From: Candidatus Latescibacterota bacterium
GTDB lineage: Bacteria; Latescibacterota; UBA2968; UBA8231
Reading direction: 5' to 3'
Length of the DNA: 64,000 nucleotides
Assembly: GCA_021295675.1 (NCBI GenBank)
Contig: JAGWBY010000013.1
Coordinates: forward strand, 1-64,000
How positions within the stretch are numbered: the stretch's first letter is position 1; every line of letters starts with the position of its first letter. A program made the translations under genes and the position numbers. The notes beneath the pieces were generated by a model that made no database searches, was not told the DNA's origin, and saw nothing but the letters and a program-made list of their open reading frames with translations. This document shows, piece after piece, positions 32,963-41,561 of the stretch.

Positions 32963-32999
32963 AAGAATCGGCCGCCGAGCGCATCGTCCCCCTACATCC

Positions 33000-34373
33000 T
33001 CACAGCACTTTGACCGGCGTCAGCCAATTGCCAGCCGCGGCAATCGCGTCTGCCGACCCCAACACCGCGACCCGGCCCGCTGCGCCGACTTGGTCCAGCA
33101 CCGCGGCAAAATCGGCAAAGTGCTCGGCCTTGGTGCCCAAGACTTGGTCGCGCATTTGCTGGCGATAGGCGTCGTCGATGCCAGTCAGGTAGCGCGTTAG
33201 CGAGGCGTAGCCCTTGGCGTCGGGGAGCTGATAGGCGTCGATGTCGCCGATGGTGCCGATGATGGCCTTGGTCAGCTCGTCGTGGCTGATTGGATAGTCG
33301 CGCAAGAAGGCCCCGCTCTGGTCGTACACTTGTAGCGTCTCCAGCAGGTTGGGGTCTCGGTACGACCCGTAAGCAAACACGCCGGTAAACGGGTCGAGGG
33401 AGCAAAAGGCCCCGTAGGCCCCGCCTTGCACCCGCACCCGATCCCACAGCCAAGTGGTGGCCAAGTAGCGCGTGATGACGGCCGACGATCCGTCCAATTC
33501 GTAGCCGAGCGCGAAGAGGTTGGCCGCCTTGCCCACGTAATTGACTTGGGCGGGGACGGTCAGGCCCTCGTCGGCCGCGGTCAGGTGCGGCGTCCAAGTC
33601 GCGGGCGGGTGCGCCTCTTGCGGCAACTCGCGCAACAGCGCCGCTAAGCTCTGGTCGCAGGCAGCGCGGTCGCCGCCGGCCACGGTTGCGTTGCACAGCA
33701 TACCCGGCCGGTTGACCAGCAGGGCGCGGATCTGCTCCAGCCGCGCCTGCACGGCTGGCCAGTCGCCGCGGATGTCTTCGATGAGCTGCCGCAGGAAGAA
33801 CAGATAGCTCAAGCCGCGCATCTGCTCTGCGAGCCAGCCAATCTCGTCAAATTGCGCGCGCAGCCGCGTTAATACCACCCGATGCCCGCCCGGCACTAGC
33901 CCGGCCTCCGCGCTGGCCCGCTCTTCTAAGGCCATCTGCAAGAAGCGCTCCTGATCGTCGAGGCGGCCCTCTAGCAGCACGTCGCGCACAATCGCCGTCA
34001 AGTCGGCGACCCGTTCGGTCATGGCCTTGCCGCGCAAAAAGAGGTACGCCGCGGCCGGCCCGCCGTCGGGGCGTGAGCCCACCAGCGAGTGGGCGCTTAG
34101 TCCACCAGTCTGGCTGCCGATCCGCTGTTGCAGTTCGACGAAGCTCATGCGCTTGGTGCCCATCTCCAACAGGGCGCGGCCAAAGAGCGGGATATAGGGC
34201 ACAAGCTCTTGGGGCAACACTCGCAGATCGCAGCCCACGTCGAGATAGGCGATGCCATTGGTGAAGAGGTCGTGGTGGAGCACCGGCACCTCAGCGATTT
34301 GGTCCTCTTGCCGAGGCACGGTCTTGATCGCTTTGTCGAGGTCGCTCAATTGCAGGCGGGGCAGCTTGGCCAT
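33000..34373 (-). CDS. M16C (PreP/Cym1-like) metalloprotease, C-terminal half (frame broken)
   Basis: The 457-codon frame starting MAKLPRLQLSDLDKAIKTVP continues the N-terminal half of a presequence-protease-like enzyme; the LPRLxLSDL hinge is where PreP proteins pass from the first to the second half. Later hallmarks: KAANLFALGYELDGSSAVIT, LWDRVRVQGGAYGAF and FAYGSYRDPNLLETL. Normally one ~970-residue chain. The ATG at 34373 overlaps the other frame by 83 bases and could allow two subunits, as some M16 enzymes are split, but the join inside a conserved linker suggests a frame break. Confidence 0.8.
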   Translation of the reverse strand: MAKLPRLQLSDLDKAIKTVPRQEDQIAEVPVLHHDLFTNGIAYLDVGCDLRVLPQELVPYIPLFGRALLEMGTKRMSFVELQQRIGSQTGGLSAHSLVGSRPDGGPAAAYLFLRGKAMTERVADLTAIVRDVLLEGRLDDQERFLQMALEERASAEAGLVPGGHRVVLTRLRAQFDEIGWLAEQMRGLSYLFFLRQLIEDIRGDWPAVQARLEQIRALLVNRPGMLCNATVAGGDRAACDQSLAALLRELPQEAHPPATWTPHLTAADEGLTVPAQVNYVGKAANLFALGYELDGSSAVITRYLATTWLWDRVRVQGGAYGAFCSLDPFTGVFAYGSYRDPNLLETLQVYDQSGAFLRDYPISHDELTKAIIGTIGDIDAYQLPDAKGYASLTRYLTGIDDAYRQQMRDQVLGTKAEHFADFAAVLDQVGAAGRVAVLGSADAIAAAGNWLTPVKVL

Positions 34374-35877
34374 CTTGCAGGTGCCTGAGCTTTGCGGTGG
34401 ACGCGACCAGTTCCTCTAAATCCGCTTGGCTCAGATGTGCTCGGGCTTCTGCTAGGCGCGTGGTCTCTTCTTCCTCCTGTCGCGTCCCTAGTTCGGCGTC
34501 GGGCTGCAGGACCACGGTCGTGCGGTGTGCGTTGTCTAAGAGGTGGCGTTGGATCAGGCCCTCTAGATAGCGGTCGTCCGCTGCCAGCTTGTCCTTGAGC
34601 GCGGCAAAGGAGTCGGCAAAGCGCAAAGGCGTGAAGGGATCGCGGTCGTAGAGCCAGTCGGTCAACAGCCGCAGCATCAGCCCCAAGCCGCGCGGAAAAG
34701 ACCCGGTGTTGTTTTCGCGGAACCGGAACTCCGCAGTGTGCAACGCGGCCGCGACCATCCCTTGGTCGATCCCGCCGTCCGCCAAGTCGCTGAGGAGTTG
34801 CAAGATCAGGGCTTCGACCGCATCCGCCTCGCCCTGTTGCACGCCCTTGAGGCCCACGCTGAAGAACATCTGCGCCAACTCGACCTCTAGCCCGCTGCCG
34901 GTCAAATCCTCGCCCAACCCGGAGTCGATCAGGGCCTTGCGCAGCGGAGACCCCGGAGTGCCGAGCAGCGCGTGTTCGAGCACTTGGAGGGCGCGGCGCT
35001 CGTCGGCGTCAATCGCATCTTGCAACAGCCAAGAGAGCACGACAAAGCACTTTGGCTCTTCGACCGCGTCTGGATCGACTGCATAGGGAAATTGCTGCCG
35101 CTTGGGCGCGGCAAAGCGCGGCTGGGTGCCGATGGTCGAGTCAACGGAATGCGCCTCGTAGGAGCTTAGATAGTCGTGCAACAGCGCGAGGCGCTGCTGG
35201 GGATCGTCGTCGCCGTAGAAGTAGATGCGGGCATTAGATGGGTGGTAAAAGTCGTCGTGGAAGCGCTTGAACTGGTCGAAGGTGAGGGCCGGGATGTGGC
35301 GCGGGTCGCCGCCGGAATCCACGCCGTAGGTGGTGTCGGGGAAGATGGATTGCTGGATGCGCTCGCCTAGGATGCTCTCGGGATCGGAATACGCGCCCTT
35401 CATTTCGTTAAATACCACGCCTTTGTAGCGCAGCGGGTCGCCGGGGTCTTCTAGCTCATAGTGCCAGCCTTCCTGTTGCAGAACTTCTGGCGTCAGCCGC
35501 GGATAGAAGACGGCGTCGAGGTACACGTCGATCAGGTTGTAGAAATCCTGCAAGTTGGTGCTGGCGACCGGATAGCAGGTTTTGTCTGGATAGGTGAAGG
35601 CGTTGAGAAAGGTGTTGAGCGAGCCTTTGATTAGTTCGACAAATGGCTCCTTGACCGGGTATTTGCGCGAGCCGCACAGCACGGAGTGTTCGAGGATGTG
35701 GGCAATGCCGGTTGAGTCGGCCGGCGGGGTGCGGAAGTTGATGCCAAAGACCTTGTTTTCGTCGTCGTTGATCAGCGAGACGATCTCGCAGCCGGTGCGG
35801 TGCCGGTAGAGCAAGGCGCGGGTATTGAGTTCGGGAATTTCTTCGTCGCGCAGCAGTTCAAAATCGCGGCGATCCAT
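34291..35877 (-). CDS. M16C (PreP/Cym1-like) zinc metalloprotease, N-terminal catalytic half (frame broken)
   Basis: Carries the inverted zinc motif H60-I-L-E63-H64 in GIAHILEHSVLCGS and the distal glutamate region VVFNEMKGAYSDPES. It belongs to the group that degrades peptides inside a closed clamshell chamber. ATG 35877 has AAAGGAG upstream and removes a spurious 19-codon lead. No signal peptide is visible, so cytoplasmic. The genuine sequence ends near TAKLRHLQ (about 34380); the remaining residues are out of frame. Confidence 0.88.
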   Translation of the reverse strand: MDRRDFELLRDEEIPELNTRALLYRHRTGCEIVSLINDDENKVFGINFRTPPADSTGIAHILEHSVLCGSRKYPVKEPFVELIKGSLNTFLNAFTYPDKTCYPVASTNLQDFYNLIDVYLDAVFYPRLTPEVLQQEGWHYELEDPGDPLRYKGVVFNEMKGAYSDPESILGERIQQSIFPDTTYGVDSGGDPRHIPALTFDQFKRFHDDFYHPSNARIYFYGDDDPQQRLALLHDYLSSYEAHSVDSTIGTQPRFAAPKRQQFPYAVDPDAVEEPKCFVVLSWLLQDAIDADERRALQVLEHALLGTPGSPLRKALIDSGLGEDLTGSGLEVELAQMFFSVGLKGVQQGEADAVEALILQLLSDLADGGIDQGMVAAALHTAEFRFRENNTGSFPRGLGLMLRLLTDWLYDRDPFTPLRFADSFAALKDKLAADDRYLEGLIQRHLLDNAHRTTVVLQPDAELGTRQEEEETTRLAEARAHLSQADLEELVASTAKLRHLQDGQAAPPAIERPRQSDQDRASARGPNR

Positions 35878-35949
35878 TGGGTCTCCTTTGTGGTATATAG
35901 CGAAAAAGCTAGCGGGCAAACATATTGGCGGCACGGATTTTTATCAAAT

Positions 35950-35977
35950 GTAGGGACGACCGCCCAGTCGCCCCTAC
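35950..35977. repeat. Intergenic hairpin GTAGGGACGAC...GTCGCCCCTAC
   Basis: Arms 35950-35960 and 35967-35977 pair over 11 positions with one mismatch (a G-U pair in the minus transcript). It sits between anmK and the protease gene. No T tract follows, so it is an intergenic repeat or processing site rather than a standard terminator. Confidence 0.55.
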
Positions 35978-35982
35978 GCGGT

Positions 35983-37119
35983 TCACGGCAGGGCGATTTT
36001 GCCGAGGACGACCGGGCGCTGTGCGCGGGTGACGGCTGGGATATTGCCGGTGCGGCCCATGAAAGAGAGCGCTTCGCGCGCGTCTGGATCGACGCCCAGT
36101 TCGGCCAGCGACTGCACCGCTATATCTGGCAGCGCGTGTTGCAATCCGGCCATAATGCGCGGGTTGTGGACGCCGCCGCCGCCGACCCAGAGCTTGGCGA
36201 ACTCGCCGGGGCAGAAGCGACGAATGCCCTCGGCAATGGACTGCACGGTGAAGGCGGTCAGCGTGGCGATCAGGTCGGAGTCGCTCCACGTGTCGCGCCG
36301 GAGAATTTCCGCGAGGAACGGCTCGCCAAATTCCTCGCGGCCCGTGGATTTGGGTGGCTCGCGCTGCAAGAAGCTGTGGCGCATCAGCTCCGCTAACAGG
36401 GTCTCATCGACGTGCCCCTGCGCCGCTCGCTCACCTCCTCGGTCAAATTCCTCGCACCCCTCGGTGCAGTGCGCCACCGCCGCGTCAATGAGCATGTTGC
36501 CCGGTCCTAGGTCAAAGGCTCGCACTGCGCTGGTATCGGCGTTGGCCGGCAGGGCCGTGATGTTGGCGATCCCACCGATATTGAGCAGCAGACGCCCCTC
36601 GTGACGATGGGCAAAGAGCAGGTGATCTACTAGGGGCACCAGCGGTGCGCCTTCGCCGCCGACGGCCATGTCGGCCGTGCGAAAGTCGGCAATGGTCACT
36701 GCGCCCGTGCGCGCGGCAATGACGGCTGGCTCGCCAATCTGCAAGGTGGCCCCGCTAGCTGGCAGATGGCGCACGGTTTGCCCGTGCGAGCCGATTAGGT
36801 CGATGGATTCGGGGCCGAGCTTGGCCTGCTCGACTGTGGCTAGGGCCGCTGTTGCAAACGCCTCGCCGAGGGCAAAGTTGACCCGGCACAGCGCGCCGAG
36901 CGACGCATCCTCGGCGAAGAGGGCGAACACCTCGCGCCGCAGGTCGCTAGGCAGCGGCGTGGTATTAAAGGACAAAACTTCGTAGCGCGTGGATTCGCCA
37001 CAGCCCCACAGATCAACTAGCACGGCGTCAATCCCGTCGGCTGAGGTGCCGGACATTAGCCCCACGACCCGCCGCCGCTTTTTGGCGGCCAATTCCGCCA
37101 GCCTCGACTGCGCAGGCAT
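35983..37119 (-). CDS. anmK: Anhydro-N-acetylmuramic acid kinase
   Basis: 378 residues, normal length. AnmK phosphorylates and opens 1,6-anhydro-MurNAc, recycling cell-wall muropeptides in the cytoplasm. Key blocks: phosphate loop GLMSGTSADGIDAVLVD (residues ~20-36), DLIGSHGQTVRH, LQIGEPAVIA, VADFR-like ITIADFRTADMAVGG, the catalytic-Asp segment APLVPLVDHLLF, LNIGGIANIT, and LWVGGGGVHNPRIM. Begins six bases after the stop of the upstream D-serine dehydratase-like gene, so the two are probably co-transcribed. Confidence 0.93.
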   Translation of the reverse strand: MPAQSRLAELAAKKRRRVVGLMSGTSADGIDAVLVDLWGCGESTRYEVLSFNTTPLPSDLRREVFALFAEDASLGALCRVNFALGEAFATAALATVEQAKLGPESIDLIGSHGQTVRHLPASGATLQIGEPAVIAARTGAVTIADFRTADMAVGGEGAPLVPLVDHLLFAHRHEGRLLLNIGGIANITALPANADTSAVRAFDLGPGNMLIDAAVAHCTEGCEEFDRGGERAAQGHVDETLLAELMRHSFLQREPPKSTGREEFGEPFLAEILRRDTWSDSDLIATLTAFTVQSIAEGIRRFCPGEFAKLWVGGGGVHNPRIMAGLQHALPDIAVQSLAELGVDPDAREALSFMGRTGNIPAVTRAQRPVVLGKIALP

Positions 37120-37125
37120 TGCTAA

Positions 37126-38229
37126 TTAGGCGCGGTCGCGGGCCGAGTGCAGGTAATAGTCGGCGACCTGTCCGTGGCCGTCGATGACGTGTGCGCCTGG
37201 GTAGCGAATCGTCGTCGGACACACGTGCCAAGGCACGGCGAGGAGGTAGTCGCCGACTTCGGGCTGAGGACCGGACCAGGAGAAGACGCCGTGTTCCTCG
37301 TTCTGCCTAGTCAACTCGGCCTGTGGGTTCTGCAAGAGCTTGGCCCTGGTCGCCAGAGGGCCATCGTCGCTGATGGCCTTGGTGCCCAAGTCCGTGGTGA
37401 GCGTCTGGTGCCCGGGATAGCGATCGACCACTTGCGTCAGGACGAGGGCCGCCCATTTGAAGGGCAACTCGGCCATTTTGCTGCCGTACCCAGCATCCCA
37501 GTACACGCAGGTGCCTGGAGAGCCGTGCATCCCCTCAGTGCGGGCGTAGTACAAAGAAGAAAAGGAGCCACCGCCGACGACTCGGGGCACGGCCAAGCCC
37601 TCGCCTTCGAGGGCCGCTTTTAGGCGTTGGACATCGCAGATGTGCTGCTCGGCCGCTGCTTGGCGCGCCTTAGGCTCGGAGATGGTCTCGTGCCCGTCGT
37701 ACAAGTGCAGCCCACCCGGCGACAGGTGGGGATGTTGCGCGACTTGGCGGTAGAGGTCGGTGGCCGCGTCCAAAGGGGCACCGGTGCGGAACATGCCTAC
37801 GTTGAGGTCGATCATCGCCCGCAGCGTTTGCTGCCGCTCTTGCGCCACGTCGCCCAAGACCTCTACGTGTGCGGGGGCGCTGGCAATCGCGCTGATGGTC
37901 GCCTCTCTTTGCGTCAACGCAGCGAAGCGCAGGACCTTGCTTTTTTGCACCAGCGGATAGGACAGAATGGCTTCCTGCGCGCCGGCGTCGAGGGCCATTT
38001 CCAGCTCCTTGAGCGTGGCGCATTTGAACCCGGCGACGCCGGACGCGAGCTGTTTGCGCGTTACGTCGATGGACTTGTGGGTCTTGACGTGGACGAACAG
38101 ATGCTCGCTGCCACCGGCTAGTTCGCCGACTACTTTTATGTTGTGGTCGAGTTGGTCGGCAAAGACCAGCATGGCTGGCGTCTCAATGCCGTCCGGCTCG
38201 GCGACTTTGTATTCTCCTACTTCGATCAC
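37126..38229 (-). CDS. D-serine dehydratase / D-threonine aldolase-like PLP enzyme (DSD1 family)
   Basis: 367 residues from GTG 38229, which has GGAAG seven bases upstream; the frame runs on to TTG 38289 but that lead has no family features. Fold-type III PLP enzyme: IETPAMLVFADQLDHNI then the PLP lysine in FVHVKTHKSIDV. The C-terminal domain has the zinc-type pair H and C in LAVPWHVCPTTIRYPG, as in eukaryotic-type D-serine dehydratases and D-threonine aldolases. It acts on D-hydroxy amino acids; which one cannot be told. Divergent from the isomerase gene, with promoters expected in 38230-38379. Confidence 0.87.
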   Translation of the reverse strand: MIEVGEYKVAEPDGIETPAMLVFADQLDHNIKVVGELAGGSEHLFVHVKTHKSIDVTRKQLASGVAGFKCATLKELEMALDAGAQEAILSYPLVQKSKVLRFAALTQREATISAIASAPAHVEVLGDVAQERQQTLRAMIDLNVGMFRTGAPLDAATDLYRQVAQHPHLSPGGLHLYDGHETISEPKARQAAAEQHICDVQRLKAALEGEGLAVPRVVGGGSFSSLYYARTEGMHGSPGTCVYWDAGYGSKMAELPFKWAALVLTQVVDRYPGHQTLTTDLGTKAISDDGPLATRAKLLQNPQAELTRQNEEHGVFSWSGPQPEVGDYLLAVPWHVCPTTIRYPGAHVIDGHGQVADYYLHSARDRA

Positions 38230-38379
38230 AGCTTTGCTTCCCGTTTGAGGTGAAGCGCGGAAAATAGCACAAGCCTTGGCGGTGGACAAATTGGCCGCCG
38301 TTCCGTAGTTCGTTATTTTTTCGGCGCAATACGTGCGAAGTGCAGATTGCGCCCCATTCCACTCTAAAGGAGACCTCTA

Positions 38380-38967
38380 ATGCTCAAACTTGGCTGCATG
38401 TCCCTCAGCTACAAAGACGAATTCGCCGCGAACAAGCTCGACTTGGAGCAGTTTATTGAACGCGCCTACCAGCTCGGCCTCGACGGCATCGACATTCACA
38501 CGCGCGCCTTTGCCTCGCTCGACCCGGCCTATCTGCGCAGCATTCGCATGCAGGCCTTCCGACGCGGGCTCGCGCTTTCCTATATCGGCGTCAGTTCCAA
38601 TTTCGGCAAGCCACAAGACGAGCTCGGCGCGGAAGTGGCCACCGCCAAGGAGTGGATCGACGTGGCCGCGTTCATGGGCATTCCGCTGGTGCGGGTTTTT
38701 GCCGCGTGGATTCCCGAAGGCGACCGCGAAGAGGACGTGTGGGCGCGGATGATGCCTTGCCTGGAGGAAGTGGCAGCACACGGCGAGGAAAAGGGCGTGG
38801 TGGTCGGCTTGCACAACCACAACCACGGCTGCGTCACGCGCACGGGCAAAGATGTGCGCCGCATTATCGAGGGCGTCAATAATCCCTATTTCTCGCACAT
38901 CCTCGACACGGGTCAATACGTCGGCTCGCCTGGGGCCTCGGGCCAGCAACTTTTACGGCAGCATTGA
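38380..38967 (+). CDS. Sugar phosphate isomerase/epimerase (xylose-isomerase-like TIM barrel), N-terminal part (frame broken)
   Basis: ATG 38380 has AAAGGAG upstream. Family features: LGCMSLSYKDEF, the GLDGIDIHTRAF strand-helix, MGIPLVRVFAAW, and the metal-site block VVVGLHNHNHGCV, then HILDTGQYVGSPGAS. After about 38944 the frame runs into unrelated codons and stops; the remaining barrel strands continue in another frame. A divalent-metal aldose-ketose isomerase or epimerase; substrate unknown. Confidence 0.83.
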   Translation: MLKLGCMSLSYKDEFAANKLDLEQFIERAYQLGLDGIDIHTRAFASLDPAYLRSIRMQAFRRGLALSYIGVSSNFGKPQDELGAEVATAKEWIDVAAFMGIPLVRVFAAWIPEGDREEDVWARMMPCLEEVAAHGEEKGVVVGLHNHNHGCVTRTGKDVRRIIEGVNNPYFSHILDTGQYVGSPGASGQQLLRQH

Positions 38968-39196
38968 GGAAACCGCGCCGTTGGCCGTCCACGTCCGCTG
39001 CAAGATCTATCGCATTCAAAGCGGCGTTGAGGAATGGCTCAACTATCCGCGCATCTTCGAGATTTTGAAGGGGGTCAACTACAATGGCTGGCTGTCGGTG
39101 GTGTACGAAGGGCAGGATGCGGAAGCCGAGGCGACGGCTATACCCAAGGCCGTGCGCTACTTGCGCGGCTTGATGGCCGAATACGACGCAGCGTAA
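38945..39196 (+). CDS. Sugar phosphate isomerase/epimerase, C-terminal part (frame broken)
   Basis: Continues the previous entry in the second frame: NFYGSIEETAPLAVHVRCKI, then YPRIFEILKGVNYNGWLSVVYEGQD, the last strand with its catalytic glutamate (YEG), and ends at 39196. Relative to related proteins a handful of residues between GSPGAS and NFYGSI seem missing, so the lesion may be a short deletion rather than a single-base slip. Total about 265 residues. Confidence 0.75.
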   Translation, partial: SNFYGSIEETAPLAVHVRCKIYRIQSGVEEWLNYPRIFEILKGVNYNGWLSVVYEGQDAEAEATAIPKAVRYLRGLMAEYDAA

Positions 39197-39215
39197 ACAG
39201 CGAGGTCCGCGCAAA

Positions 39216-39623
39216 ATGATCGCTGCGTTTGGCACACCCCGCACCTTTGTAAAATTCTGCCTGACTGGCCTCAGCGGGGTGGTGGTCAACTTAGGTTCGT
39301 TCCATCTCCTGCTCGAACTCGGCGTCCACAAGTATCTGGCCTCGCCCATTGCGATTGAGATTTCGGTTTTTTCGAACTTTTTCATCAACAACTATTGGAC
39401 CTTTGCCGACCGCGATCTGAGCAGCCGCAAGCGGATCCGGGGTTTGCGGTTTCACATTGTGTCGCTGCTGGCCCTTGGGGTGAGTTATTCGACGTTTGTC
39501 GTGTTGTCGGAACTGTTGCCGCAAGTTAATCCGGTGTGGCTGCAAGGATGCGCGATCGCGCCGGGGACGTTGTTTAACTACTTCCTCAATTCCTATTGGA
39601 CGTTTCGGGAGGAAGAGCGTTGA
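39216..39623 (+). CDS. GtrA-family membrane protein
   Basis: 135 residues with four hydrophobic segments, the GtrA plan: FVKFCLTGLSGVVVNLGSFH, then the family motif SNFFINNYWTF after segment 2, and a second NYFLNSYWTF near the C-terminus. GtrA proteins are thought to help move undecaprenyl-phosphate-linked sugars across the membrane for surface glycan modification. It precedes a cluster of GT-C glycosyltransferases, separated from them by a palindromic element. Confidence 0.88.
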   Translation: MIAAFGTPRTFVKFCLTGLSGVVVNLGSFHLLLELGVHKYLASPIAIEISVFSNFFINNYWTFADRDLSSRKRIRGLRFHIVSLLALGVSYSTFVVLSELLPQVNPVWLQGCAIAPGTLFNYFLNSYWTFREEER

Positions 39624-39639
39624 TCGGCCTTAATATCTA

Positions 39640-39791
39640 ACTGACGTTACGCACAGACCCGTAGGGATGAGATGCTTCGACTCCGCTCCGCTCCGCTCAG
39701 CATGACAAGAAGGAAAGCACCAGCCTACTGTCATGCTGAGCGTAGCGAAGCATCTCCTACCCAAGAAGCCTCCTATGTGTAACATCAGTAT
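39640..39791. mobile_element. MITE-like palindromic element with long terminal inverted repeats, no transposase
   Basis: The left arm TAACTGACGTTACGCACAG...GATGAGATGCTTCG...CTCAGCATGAC (about 39640-39705) is the imperfect reverse complement of the right arm GTCATGCTGAG...CGAAGCATCTC...TGTGTAACATCAGTA (about 39729-39790). Right-arm sequence recurs at 1-80. A folded single strand would form a ~70-base hairpin. No ORF lies inside. It could be moved in trans by a transposase not seen here; the core is also of a kind common as intergenic repeats in environmental genomes. Confidence 0.7.
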
Positions 39792-39824
39792 CTAAAATGA
39801 ATAAGCACATATAGGAGATAGTTT

Positions 39825-41537
39825 TTGTCCAAGCGCAATCGATCTCAAGCACATGGTCGCGGCGCCGCCGCACGCCAAGAGAAGCGCCAGCAGGCGCTGC
39901 CTTGGTCAGTGCGCCTGCGCTCGATGCTGGATCTTCTGCTACATTCGTCCCCGCCTGATGAGCGGCCGTGGAAATTTTTGCTGCCGGTGCTCGCGCTGTC
40001 CTTTGTCGCACGGGCGGCCATTGCCCTGTCCGGCGACTTCGTCTTGCACCCCGACGAAATCATGCAGTACCTCGAGCCGGCTCATCGTCTAGTCTTCGGC
40101 AACGGCGTAACCTATTGGGAGTACTTTTACGGTGCCCGTTCGTGGCTGGTGCCTGGGTTAGTCGCTGGCGTCTTGAAGTTGTTCGACATCGTCGGCCTCG
40201 GTCAGCCTTTCTGGTACGTCGGCGGCGTCAAGCTCGTGTTTTGCGCGATTTCTCTGCTCATCCCGGCGAGCATGTACTTTTTTGCTCGGTGGCACTTTGG
40301 CGAAACTGCGGCGCGGGTCGCGTTGCTGATGGGTGCTTTCTGGTACGAGCTGGTCGGTTTTGCCCACAAGCCGATGACCGAGTTTGTCGCCACGGCCCTG
40401 CTGGTGTCCTTGCTCGCGCTCTGTGTGCGGCCTGCGCCGGACAAACTGCGGGTCGTCTTGACGGTGGCAGTGCTAGCGGTGCTGGCGGCGGCGATCCGGG
40501 TGCAGTATGCCCCGTTGGCCCTGCTGATTTTCGGCCTGCTCTTTTTGCGCACGGGGAAGAAGATGCAGCTTGCGCTGGCCGCGGCCACGGTTTTCGTGGC
40601 CGTAGGCGTATTTGACGCGATTACGTGGGACGGTGGTTTGTTTCACTCTTACATCGTCAACATCCGCGTCAATCTCGCCCTTGGCGACTTGCGCGCCGGT
40701 GAGAGCCCGGCATGGCAATTCCTCTATTGGCTCCTGATAGCCAATATGGGGCTGGTGGCCCTGTGCGTCTTGGCTTTGCCCGACCTCCGACGCTACGGAT
40801 TCCTGCTGACGCTCATAGCGCTGACGCTCCTGATTCACTCGACACAGTCGCACAAGGAGTATCGCTTCATCTTCGTCGTCATTCCGCTCTGGCTGCTGAT
40901 TGGTGCAGACTTTGTGGTGTGGTTTGCGTCCCGCGCTAGCGAGGGCAGGTCGCGCCCATCGTTGGGGCCGACTTCCCTCGCGCTGGCGGCATCCTTTGCA
41001 GCGATTTCCCTCGCCGGCATCCTGAACGCGCTGCCGTACCAAGACAGAGTATATCGGGCTTATTCAAGGGAGACCGGTATCGTTGGCTTCCTGCGCAATC
41101 AGGACCCGATTTTCGCCGCCTACCGCTATCTTGCCAGTGCGCCCGGGGTCTCTGCCGTGTGGCAGGTGGACCGTCCCTATTTCAACCTCCCCGGTTATTA
41201 CTATTTACACCGCGCGATACCGTTCTACGACGCCAATACGGGGAGCCTCATATTCGCGGGCCAAGAGAAGACAGAGGTGGAAGCGATTGCAGTCTCGATC
41301 AGCCACATCGCGTCGGCGGACCCGGCCACTTCCGTTCCCGGCTACTCGGTGGAAAAAACATTCGGCCCCATCCGAATTCTGCGCCGAGATGCGGACGAGC
41401 CGACTGTCCGCCCATGGCAGGAGTACGCCCCGACGATCACTGGCGGTACCTTCACGAAGGTAATGCGCAAACTCTACCCCGACGCGCCCACTCCGCCGCC
41501 CGATGCGGGCATCCGCTTTGCCGAAGGGGAACATTGA
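39825..41537 (+). CDS. GT-C glycosyltransferase, GT22-like (PIG-B/ALG9-type)
   Basis: 570 residues; TTG 39825 has AGGAG seven bases upstream. After a basic N-terminus come about 10 membrane spans. The first large loop holds FVLHPDEIMQYLEPAHRLVF and GVTYWEYFYGARSWLVPG, matching the HPDE...E..H...G...TWEY-type pattern of GT22 mannosyltransferases, where the acidic pair is catalytic. Transfers a sugar from a polyprenyl-phosphate donor on the outer face of the inner membrane. The C-terminal ~170 residues are a soluble extracytoplasmic domain. First of three consecutive GT-C genes. Confidence 0.78.
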   Translation: MSKRNRSQAHGRGAAARQEKRQQALPWSVRLRSMLDLLLHSSPPDERPWKFLLPVLALSFVARAAIALSGDFVLHPDEIMQYLEPAHRLVFGNGVTYWEYFYGARSWLVPGLVAGVLKLFDIVGLGQPFWYVGGVKLVFCAISLLIPASMYFFARWHFGETAARVALLMGAFWYELVGFAHKPMTEFVATALLVSLLALCVRPAPDKLRVVLTVAVLAVLAAAIRVQYAPLALLIFGLLFLRTGKKMQLALAAATVFVAVGVFDAITWDGGLFHSYIVNIRVNLALGDLRAGESPAWQFLYWLLIANMGLVALCVLALPDLRRYGFLLTLIALTLLIHSTQSHKEYRFIFVVIPLWLLIGADFVVWFASRASEGRSRPSLGPTSLALAASFAAISLAGILNALPYQDRVYRAYSRETGIVGFLRNQDPIFAAYRYLASAPGVSAVWQVDRPYFNLPGYYYLHRAIPFYDANTGSLIFAGQEKTEVEAIAVSISHIASADPATSVPGYSVEKTFGPIRILRRDADEPTVRPWQEYAPTITGGTFTKVMRKLYPDAPTPPPDAGIRFAEGEH

Positions 41538-41561
41538 ATAACTGCACATTGGAGGTGGTTC

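Noticed and set aside
38377..38949. 190-codon minus-strand frame over the isomerase gene
   Set aside because: Antisense shadow; the plus-strand frame has clear TIM-barrel motifs and a ribosome site.
39640..39791. Palindromic element considered as an insertion sequence
   Set aside because: About 150 bases with no transposase frame; called MITE-like instead.
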